A program made the position numbers and the translations under genes. From an uncultured Phascolarctobacterium sp. (GTDB lineage: Bacteria; Bacillota; Negativicutes; Acidaminococcales; Acidaminococcaceae): a stretch of 19,681 bases of DNA. Of the stretch, positions 13,851-19,681 are shown one piece after another. The stretch is taken from assembly GCA_900552855.1 (NCBI GenBank), contig USBG01000020.1, positions 1-19,681 of the forward strand, read 5' to 3'. Each line of letters begins with the position of its first letter. Positions within the stretch are counted from its first letter, which is position 1. The notes beneath the pieces are model-generated. The model did no database searches, had not been told where the DNA came from, and was given only the letters and a program-made list of their open reading frames with translations.

Positions 13851-15338
13851 ATGAGTAAATATATTATGTCACTTGACTTAGGCACTACTAGCTGTCGTTG
13901 TATTCTGTTTGACAAGCAAGGTCAAATCTGCAGCATGGCGCAAAAGGAGTTTACCCAGTATTATCCTAAAGCAGGCTGGGTAGAGCACGATGCAGAAGAA
14001 ATTTGGGCTACTCAGATGGGCTTGATGTTTGAAGCATTAGGCAAGCTGGATTTGACAATGGATGATGTTGCTGGTATTGGTATTACCAACCAACGTGAAA
14101 CTACTGTTGTTTGGGACAAGACTACAGGTCGTCCTATTTGTAAAGCTATTGTATGGCAATGTCGTCGTACTGCCGAATATTGTGATGAGCTGAAGGAGCA
14201 AGGATTAGCTGAAAACTTCCGTCATAAAACAGGTTTGGTACTGGACGCTTATTTTTCTGGCACCAAGCTGAGATGGATTTTAGAAAACGTTCCTGGTGCA
14301 AGAGAAAAGGCTGAAGCAGGCAATTTGTTATTTGGCACTATTGATACCTGGATTATTTGGAAGCTAACTGGTGGCAAAGCTCATGTAACTGACTATTCTA
14401 ATGCTTCTCGTACCTTGATGTTTAACATTCACACTCTGGAGTGGGATGAGGATATTTTAAAGGTGCTGAATATTCCTAAAAAAATGCTGCCGCAGGTTCA
14501 ACCTTCTAGCTGTGTTTATGGTGTAACTGAGCATAAGCTTTTTGGCGGCGAGGTTCCTATTGCAGGCGCTGCAGGTGACCAGCAATGTGCTCTCTTTGGA
14601 CAAACCTGCTTTGAAGCTGGAGAAGCTAAAAATACCTATGGTACTGGTGGCTTTATGCTGATGAACACTGGTGAAAGTCCTGTTGTATCAAAAAATGGCC
14701 TTGTTACAACCATCGCCTGGGGTGTTGATGGTAAGGTAGAGTATGCTTTAGAAGGCTCCATCTTTGTAGCAGGTGCTGCTATTCAATGGCTTCGTGATGA
14801 GCTGGGACTTTTACGTCATGCATCTGAGTCCGAGGCATGTGCTAAATCCGTACCCGACTCCAATGGCTGCTATGTTGTACCCGCCTTTGTTGGTTTAGGT
14901 GCTCCATATTGGGACCAATATGCACGTGGAGCTATTGTTGGCTTAAGCCGTGGTGTTAATAAAAATCATATTATTCGTGCCACCTTGGAATCCATTGCTT
15001 ATCAGGTAACTGATGTTCTTAAGGCTATGGAGGAGGATAGCGGTATTAAGCTGGCTGCTTTGCGTGTTGACGGCGGTGCTTGCTCTAATGACTTTTTGCT
15101 GCAATTCCAGTCCGATATTATTAACACACCTGTACTTCGTCCTCAATGCATAGAAACCACTGCTTTGGGTGCTGCTTATTTAGCAGGTCTTGCTGTAGGC
15201 TATTGGAAAAACATGGATGAAATTAAAAATAACCATGTTATCAGCAAGGAGTTTACTCCTGACCTGGCAGAGCTGAAGCGTGAATGTCTCTTAAATGGCT
15301 GGCATAATGCTGTTAAAGCATCAAGAGTACGTATTTAA
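13851..15338 (+). CDS. glpK: Glycerol kinase GlpK
   Basis: 495 residues from the ATG at 13851. AAAGGA (13836-13841) is 9 nt upstream and the protein then starts MSKYIMSLDLGTTSCR, the normal N-terminus; the in-frame ATG at 13833 has no good site. It phosphorylates glycerol to glycerol-3-phosphate with ATP. The substrate and nucleotide motifs are intact: DLGTTS P-loop-like start, NQRETT (80-85), WQCRRT, DAYFSGTKLRW, GDQQ with D243 as catalytic base, YGTGGFML, and the FGGY C-terminal signature region GGACSNDFLLQFQSDI. GlpQ and GlpK both produce glycerol-3-phosphate, which ties the locus together. No glpF or glpD/glpA is in the window. Confidence 0.96.
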   Translation: MSKYIMSLDLGTTSCRCILFDKQGQICSMAQKEFTQYYPKAGWVEHDAEEIWATQMGLMFEALGKLDLTMDDVAGIGITNQRETTVVWDKTTGRPICKAIVWQCRRTAEYCDELKEQGLAENFRHKTGLVLDAYFSGTKLRWILENVPGAREKAEAGNLLFGTIDTWIIWKLTGGKAHVTDYSNASRTLMFNIHTLEWDEDILKVLNIPKKMLPQVQPSSCVYGVTEHKLFGGEVPIAGAAGDQQCALFGQTCFEAGEAKNTYGTGGFMLMNTGESPVVSKNGLVTTIAWGVDGKVEYALEGSIFVAGAAIQWLRDELGLLRHASESEACAKSVPDSNGCYVVPAFVGLGAPYWDQYARGAIVGLSRGVNKNHIIRATLESIAYQVTDVLKAMEEDSGIKLAALRVDGGACSNDFLLQFQSDIINTPVLRPQCIETTALGAAYLAGLAVGYWKNMDEIKNNHVISKEFTPDLAELKRECLLNGWHNAVKASRVRI

Positions 15339-15346
15339 TAATTATT

Positions 15347-15361
15347 ATTGAAATTTTCAAT
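15347..15361. promoter_or_regulatory. Perfect AT-rich palindrome ATTGAAA-T-TTTCAAT upstream of the Trx-TrxR gene
   Basis: A 7-bp inverted repeat with a single central base lies in the 90-bp glpK to trx gap. A TTCACAA element follows at 15364-15370, then a TATAAT at 15391-15396 (possible -10, no clear -35 at 17 bp). It could be a regulator site for the redox gene. The hairpin is too AT-rich and short to be a good terminator. Confidence 0.35.
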
Positions 15362-15428
15362 TACTTCACAAATTCTATCTCCGTATCATATATAATAGAA
15401 GTATAGAAACAATTAGGAGTGATGAAAA

Positions 15429-16691
15429 ATGGCAATTCTTTACCCATCTGCTGCAGAGTTTAAACAAATGCTGGCAGATAAAAAGACTTTTTTGGCAGAT
15501 TTTTTTGCTACTTGGTGCGGACCCTGCAAAATGCTTGCTTATGTATTAGATGAGGTTGATGCTGCACTGGGCGAAAAAATTGACATTGTAAAGATAGATA
15601 TTGATAAAGAACCAGAACTTACCCAGGAAATGGACGTTAATATTATTCCGGGCTTGTTCTTTATTAAGGATGGCGAGGTAGTTTCTCGTTATACTGGTTT
15701 TTTACCATTAGAAAGATTACAGCCTCGTATGGAAAAGCTTATTGGCAGCGAACCTCCGGTAGAGCTTCCGCCTGAAAAACACTACGATGTAATTATTATT
15801 GGTGGTGGCGCAGCTGGTCTGACTGCGGCTATTTATGCTCGTCGTGCAGGCCTTAATACCTTGGTGCTAGAGTCCTATGCTCCGGGTGGTAAGCTTATCA
15901 AAACCTTTGAGCTGGAAAACTGGCCTGGAATTAAAAGCGTTAATGGCTCTCAGCTGGCCTTTGACATTTATGAGCAGGCTATGGCCTTGGGTACTGCATA
16001 TCTTTATGAAAAGGTTAACGATTTAAAGCTGCAGGGTAAGGATAAAATAGTATGCTGTGAATCTGGCCAATCTTTTGCTGCGCCTGCAGTAATTATTGCT
16101 ACTGGTACTGTAGAGCGTATGCTGAACATTCCCAACGAAGAGGAAATGATTGGTCATGGCGTAAGCCTGTGTGCAGTTTGTGATGCTGCCTTCTATCGCA
16201 ACAAGTCCGTAATTGTTGTTGGTGCTGGTAACGCTGCATTTGAAGAGTCTTTGTATTTGGCAGAATTTGCTTCTGATATAACTATTCTGGCACGCAGCGA
16301 CCGTTATGTTGCAGAGCAAATTACTCAGGATAAGGTTGCTGCAAATGCAAAAATCAAGGTATTGCCTTGGCGTATTGCGCAGGAAATCTTGGTTGAGGAT
16401 GGCAAGGTTGCTGGTATGCGTGTTTTGAACAAGCAAACTGGTGAGGAAGAAATATATAAGGCTAGCGGCGTATTTCCGTATATTGGTGCTGACCCTGTAA
16501 CAAACTTTGTTAAGGACTTAGGCATTACTGACGAGCAGGGCTACTTGGTAGTTGAGCCAGATATGTCTACTCAGCTGGAAGGTATTTATGGCGCTGGTGA
16601 TGTTTGCGCTAAGGTACTTCGCCAAGTCGTTACAGCAACTAACGATGGTGCAATTGCAGCTCAAAGTGTAATTAAATATATTCGTGGCTAA
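15429..16691 (+). CDS. Thioredoxin-thioredoxin reductase fusion flavoprotein
   Basis: 420 residues; AGGAG lies 9 nt before the ATG. Residues 1-105 are a thioredoxin domain with active site WCGPCK (C30, C33) and cis-Pro74 (NIIPG rather than the usual IPT). After a Pro/Glu linker (106-117), residues 118-420 are a low-molecular-weight thioredoxin reductase. It has FAD-binding GGGAAG (125-130), redox pair CAVC (C248, C251; usual form CATC), second nucleotide-binding GAGNAA (265-270) and FAD-binding GAGDVC near the C-terminus. The protein should shuttle electrons FAD to CxxC to its own thioredoxin. The usual HRRxxxR that binds the NADPH 2'-phosphate is ARSDRY (288-293), so NADPH use is doubtful; NADH or another donor is possible. 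It appears to be a single-gene unit. Confidence 0.9.
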   Translation: MAILYPSAAEFKQMLADKKTFLADFFATWCGPCKMLAYVLDEVDAALGEKIDIVKIDIDKEPELTQEMDVNIIPGLFFIKDGEVVSRYTGFLPLERLQPRMEKLIGSEPPVELPPEKHYDVIIIGGGAAGLTAAIYARRAGLNTLVLESYAPGGKLIKTFELENWPGIKSVNGSQLAFDIYEQAMALGTAYLYEKVNDLKLQGKDKIVCCESGQSFAAPAVIIATGTVERMLNIPNEEEMIGHGVSLCAVCDAAFYRNKSVIVVGAGNAAFEESLYLAEFASDITILARSDRYVAEQITQDKVAANAKIKVLPWRIAQEILVEDGKVAGMRVLNKQTGEEEIYKASGVFPYIGADPVTNFVKDLGITDEQGYLVVEPDMSTQLEGIYGAGDVCAKVLRQVVTATNDGAIAAQSVIKYIRG

Positions 16692-16698
16692 ATTAGGC

Positions 16699-16728
16699 TT
16701 GACAAAGCCGTTGCTAACCGTCTAGAAT
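16699..16728 (+). promoter_or_regulatory. Promoter of the NiCo riboswitch-CDF transcript
   Basis: A perfect -35 TTGACA (16699-16704) is 18 bp from -10 TAGAAT (16723-16728), predicting a start near 16735 and a ~190-nt leader. Confidence 0.72.
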
Positions 16729-16761
16729 AAAAGTATCTCTTTGCACTGCATTTTAAGCTAC

Positions 16762-16860
16762 AGTACAATCTGATCAGGCGGTTAACCTCTTTGGTTTTTG
16801 CAGCCGGGCCCCTATGGGCAGCAGACAATGACATGATACGTCTGCGGGACAGTAATTACT
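16762..16860 (+). promoter_or_regulatory. NiCo (czcD-motif) riboswitch, senses Ni2+/Co2+
   Basis: The two conserved halves of the NiCo aptamer are present: CTGATCAGGC (16770-16779) and GCAGCCGGGC (16800-16809), then GCAGCAGAC (16818-16826 region) and CTGCGGGACAG (16842-16852). Helices that fit the class are AACC/GGTT (16784-16787, 16793-16796), GCCC/GGGC (16808-16811, 16816-16819), CAGAC/GTCTG (16822-16826, 16840-16844) and CTG/CAG closing the junction. The GTCTG strand is shared with the terminator stem, so metal binding should block termination and turn the gene on. The downstream gene is a cation efflux pump, as for most members of this class. Confidence 0.9.
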
Positions 16861-16883
16861 TACTTTTCCGCAGGCGTTTTTTT
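16839..16883 (+). terminator. Riboswitch expression-platform terminator
   Basis: CGTCTGCGG (16839-16847) pairs with CCGCAGGCG (16868-16876) with one G-U and a 20-nt loop, followed by seven T. It is exclusive with the aptamer helix CAGAC/GTCTG and uses the conserved GCGGG segment. Confidence 0.88.
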
Positions 16884-16924
16884 GTGCTTGCGAGACGGCA
16901 AAGAAATCAAAGGAGGAATATTTT

Positions 16925-17872
16925 ATGAAGTTTGCAAACGAAGAAGAACGCATTGCTATGATAGTTTCTATTAATAGTATTATTGGCAATGTGCTTTTAT
17001 CCTTAGGTAAGCTGGCTGCTGGTTTTATGGCTCATTCTGCAGCAATGGTGTCCGACGGTATTCACTCTGCTTCTGACGTATTTGGTACACTTATTGTCAT
17101 GGTAGGTGTAAAATTCTCTAATAAAGAATCAGATGATGAACACCAATATGGTCATGAGCGCATGGAATGTGTGGCAGCAATCATATTAGCTGTAATATTA
17201 GCTATTATTGCTATCTTGATTGGCTATAGTGGCTATGAAAAAATATTTGTAGAGCATGGCTCTGATATAGAGATTCCGGGACAGCTGGCACTATGGGCAG
17301 CAATTGTTTCCATTGTAGTCAAAGAAGCCATGTTTTGGTATACACGTCATGCTGCACAAAAAATTAATTCGGGTGCATTGATGGCAGAGGCGTGGCATCA
17401 TCGAAGTGACGCATTATCCTCAATTGGCTCCTTTGTGGGTATTTTGGGAGCACGTATGGGGTATCCAATCTTGGACCCGCTGGCAAGTATTGTTATTTGC
17501 GGTATGATTCTGCATGCTGCCTATGAGGTATTTAAGGATGCTATGGATAAAATGGTGGACCGCAGCTGTGATGAAGAAACAACGCAAAAAATCCATGACC
17601 TTATTGGTAAGGTTCCTGGCGTAGAGCATACTGATAGCCTCAATACCCGTATGTTTGGTAATCGTATTTATGTTGATATTGAAATAAGTGTTAAGGATAA
17701 TTTGACACTTTTGCAGGCGCATCATATTGCAGAAATGGTGCATACGGCTATTGAAGCCAATTTTCCGCTAGTTAAGCATTGTATGGTGCATGTCAATCCT
17801 TTAAGCGAGGACTGTCATGACTCTTGTCCTATGCTGCCACCGGAGCTGCTGCCTAAGCGTGAAGAAAAATAA
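16925..17872 (+). CDS. Cation diffusion facilitator (Ni/Co-type efflux pump)
   Basis: 315 residues with AAGGAGG 9 nt before the ATG. Six transmembrane segments lie in residues 10-210, then a cytoplasmic ferredoxin-like domain (about 215-290). The transport site is HxxxD in helix 2 (H47, D51 in SDGIHSASD) and HxxxD in helix 5 (H158, D162 in WHHRSD). The helix 2 His in place of the Asp found in FieF fits a Zn/Co/Ni-type selectivity. The C-terminus has a Cys/His cluster (C297, H298, C301 in EDCHDSCP) that could bind metal as an extra sensor. It exports divalent cations by proton antiport. Control by the NiCo riboswitch points to Ni2+ and/or Co2+ as the physiological substrate. Confidence 0.95.
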   Translation: MKFANEEERIAMIVSINSIIGNVLLSLGKLAAGFMAHSAAMVSDGIHSASDVFGTLIVMVGVKFSNKESDDEHQYGHERMECVAAIILAVILAIIAILIGYSGYEKIFVEHGSDIEIPGQLALWAAIVSIVVKEAMFWYTRHAAQKINSGALMAEAWHHRSDALSSIGSFVGILGARMGYPILDPLASIVICGMILHAAYEVFKDAMDKMVDRSCDEETTQKIHDLIGKVPGVEHTDSLNTRMFGNRIYVDIEISVKDNLTLLQAHHIAEMVHTAIEANFPLVKHCMVHVNPLSEDCHDSCPMLPPELLPKREEK

Positions 17873-17893
17873 GAAATAAGAGAAGGAATTTTA

Positions 17894-17905
17894 ATGAAAA
17901 GATAA
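17894..17905 (+). pseudogene. Three-codon stub of a lost gene at the sequence junction
   Basis: AGAAGG (17881-17886) is correctly spaced, 7 nt, for ATG 17894, but the frame reads Met-Lys-Arg-stop. It looks like the true start of the gene that normally follows the CDF gene, interrupted where foreign-looking sequence joins. The heptamer ATGAAAA occurs at 17894-17900 and again at 17907-17913, the latter being the start of the M16 gene. Confidence 0.4.
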
Positions 17906-17906
17906 G

Positions 17907-19681
17907 ATGAAAAAAATGTTTCAAACGATGTGGCTATTGGGGGTACTGGTCCTGATCGCTGCGTGCGGGGATCATTCCCGCTTTAAGTATGAGTCGGTGC
18001 CCGGAGATCCGTTGAATGCCCGGATTTATACTTTAGACAATGGCTTAAAGGTGTATATGACGGTCAATAAAGATCAACCCCGGATTCAGACCTATGTCGC
18101 CGTCCGCGCCGGTGGAAAGAACGATCCGGCAGAGACGACCGGGTTGGCCCACTATTTTGAGCACCTGATGTTCAAAGGAACGGATAGTTTCGGAACACAG
18201 AATTACGAACAGGAGAAACCGATGCTGGACCGGATAGAAGCTTTGTTCGAGGTATATCGGAAAACGACGGACGAGGCTCAGCGGACTGCTCTCTATCGTC
18301 AGATCGACAGTGTGTCTTATGAGGCCTCTAAGATCGCTATTCCCAATGAATACGATAAATTGATGGCGGCGATCGGAGCTACCGGGACAAATGCCTATAC
18401 TTCTTACGACCAGACTGTTTTTGAGGAAGATATTCCTTCGAATCAGGTAGAGAACTGGGCTAAAATACAGGCCGATCGGTTTCAGCATCCTGTTATCCGG
18501 GGATTTCATACCGAACTGGAAGCTGTTTATGAAGAAAAAAATATGTCCCTGACCAAAGATAACCGTAAAGTGATCGATCAGGTGATGGCCGGTCTCTTCC
18601 CCCACCATCCTTATGGAACTCAAACCATTTTGGGAACACAGGAAAATCTGAAAAATCCGTCTATTACGAATATTAAGAATTTCTATACTCAATGGTATGT
18701 ACCTAATAATATTGCGGTTTGTCTTTCCGGAGATTTTGATCCCGATGTAATGATCGAAACGATAAACCGTTATTTCGGTGGAATGAAACCGAGTCAGAAC
18801 TTGCCTGAACTGAACTTTCAACCGGAGCAGCCGATTACCTCTCCTATAGTGAAAGAAGTGGTGGGACCGGAAGCTGAAAATGTGACTTTGGCGTGGAGAT
18901 TTCCGGGAGCAAACAGTGAGGACGTAGAAACCCTGAATCTGCTGGCTCAGGTGTTGTACAACGGACAAGCCGGTTTGATCGACCTGGATATCAATCAACA
19001 ACAGAAAATGTTGGGAGCTGCTGCCTATCCTTTCTTATTAGCTGACTACAGTGTATTTTTAATGGAAGGAACACCTAAAAACGGACAAACCCTCGAAGAA
19101 GTACGTACACTGCTGTTGGAAGAAATCGGAAAGTTGAAAAAAGGAGAATTCGACGAGAACCTGATCGCTGCGACGATCAATAATAACAAACGCGATAGAC
19201 AAAAACAATTGGAAAGCAATGAAGACAGAGCAACCTGGTTTGTCGAGTCGTTTGTCAACGGTACGAATTGGGCCGATGAAGTGGCTTCACTCGACCGGAT
19301 GAGTAAAATTACCAAACAAGAGCTGATAGATTTTGCCAATACTCATCTGAAAGATAATTATGTCGTGGTCAATAAACGGCAGGGGAAAGACGAAAGTGTA
19401 AAGAAAATGACTAAACCGGCCATCACTCCGATTGTGACCAACCGGGATAAGAGTAGTGCTTTTTTGCGGGAGATCCAGACAGCACCGGTAAAACCCATCG
19501 AACCGGTATTTGTCGATTTTTCAAAAGATATGGCTCAAGGAAAACTCAAATCCGATATTCCTTTGTGGTATAAGAAAAACCCGACGAACGACCTGTTCTC
19601 TTTAACTTATGCTTTTGAGAAAGGAAATAATGAGGATCGTTATCTTTCCACTGCTGCCGGTTATCTGGATTATTTGGGTAC
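17907..19681 (+). CDS. M16-family zinc peptidase lipoprotein, Bacteroidota-like, 3' end outside the window
   Basis: Open from ATG 17907 to the end: 591 codons and two bases, no stop. The N-terminus (KKMFQTMWLLGVLVLIAAC) is a lipoprotein signal with Cys20 after I-A-A. The inverted zinc motif HxxEH is HYFEH at residues 82-86 within TTGLAHYFEHLMFKGT, and the distal Glu is likely in ELEAVYEEKN. A linker and an inactive-type second half follow (WYVPNNIAVCLSGDFDP, then the M16 C-terminal domain). Known Bacteroidota relatives have two M16 units and ~950 residues, so about 40% is missing. Codon use (CGG Arg, ATC Ile, GGA Gly, CCG Pro) differs sharply from everything upstream. No Shine-Dalgarno is correctly placed for this ATG, as is usual in Bacteroidota. 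It may not belong to the same genome as the rest. Confidence 0.88.
   Translation, partial: MKKMFQTMWLLGVLVLIAACGDHSRFKYESVPGDPLNARIYTLDNGLKVYMTVNKDQPRIQTYVAVRAGGKNDPAETTGLAHYFEHLMFKGTDSFGTQNYEQEKPMLDRIEALFEVYRKTTDEAQRTALYRQIDSVSYEASKIAIPNEYDKLMAAIGATGTNAYTSYDQTVFEEDIPSNQVENWAKIQADRFQHPVIRGFHTELEAVYEEKNMSLTKDNRKVIDQVMAGLFPHHPYGTQTILGTQENLKNPSITNIKNFYTQWYVPNNIAVCLSGDFDPDVMIETINRYFGGMKPSQNLPELNFQPEQPITSPIVKEVVGPEAENVTLAWRFPGANSEDVETLNLLAQVLYNGQAGLIDLDINQQQKMLGAAAYPFLLADYSVFLMEGTPKNGQTLEEVRTLLLEEIGKLKKGEFDENLIAATINNNKRDRQKQLESNEDRATWFVESFVNGTNWADEVASLDRMSKITKQELIDFANTHLKDNYVVVNKRQGKDESVKKMTKPAITPIVTNRDKSSAFLREIQTAPVKPIEPVFVDFSKDMAQGKLKSDIPLWYKKNPTNDLFSLTYAFEKGNNEDRYLSTAAGYLDYLG

Noticed and set aside
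18045..19001. 318-codon minus-strand ORF
   Set aside because: It is antisense to the M16 peptidase frame that has an intact HxxEH motif and lipoprotein signal.
17873..19681. Horizontal transfer by a mobile element
   Set aside because: No transposase, integrase, terminal repeats or tRNA are visible near the junction; a chimera is simpler and is reported as the leading reading.

Overview
The first ~17.87 kb looks like one stretch of a low-to-mid GC, Gram-positive-lineage (Bacillota) chromosome. It has strong AGGAGG-type ribosome binding sites, intrinsic hairpin-plus-U terminators, a T-box leader and a NiCo riboswitch. A tripartite TRAP transporter, a phosphomannomutase-galU pair and a fused thioredoxin/thioredoxin reductase are compatible with a gut Negativicute (Acidaminococcaceae/Phascolarctobacterium-like). 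That placement is inference; no 16S or other marker is present. The last ~1.8 kb is different: Arg codon CGG becomes common, Ile ATC and Gly GGA/GGG replace ATT/GGT, and the protein is a Bacteroidota-type M16 zinc protease lipoprotein. The contig therefore changes character abruptly at about 17.9 kb.

Layout. (1) <1-1199, minus: a partial DUF401-type multi-pass membrane protein. (2) 1392-3484, plus: a two-gene Septu-type anti-phage system (PtuA ATPase, PtuB HNH nuclease) with its own promoter and terminator. (3) 3601-5846, plus: phosphomannomutase/phosphoglucomutase and GalU, supplying sugar phosphates and UDP-glucose for the envelope, closed by a terminator. (4) 5995-8444, plus: a tryptophan T-box riboswitch (UGG specifier) with two successive terminator hairpins, then an 11-codon Trp-containing mini-ORF, then trpB-trpA. 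(5) 8643-15338: a glycerol/glycerophosphodiester locus. lacI-type regulator and glpQ run on minus; divergently, TRAP genes dctP-dctQ-dctM and then glpK run on plus. The glpQ/dctP intergenic region carries two sets of TTCAACA-like direct repeats phased at exactly 10 bp, one set at each promoter. (6) 15429-16691: an N-terminal-thioredoxin/C-terminal-thioredoxin-reductase fusion that lacks the usual NADPH 'HRR' signature. (7) 16699-17872: promoter, NiCo riboswitch, terminator and a cation diffusion facilitator gene. (8) 17894-19681: a three-codon stub of a lost gene, then the Bacteroidota-like M16 protease running off the end.

How the parts work together: GlpQ can hydrolyse glycerophosphodiesters to glycerol-3-phosphate, GlpK makes the same product from glycerol, and the TRAP system between them is the candidate importer, with the LacI regulator and the phased repeats as candidate controls. 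TrpBA makes tryptophan from indole-glycerol phosphate or indole under tRNA-Trp sensing. The CDF pump is switched on when Ni2+/Co2+ binds its leader RNA. No tRNA, rRNA, CRISPR array, insertion sequence or integrase was seen.
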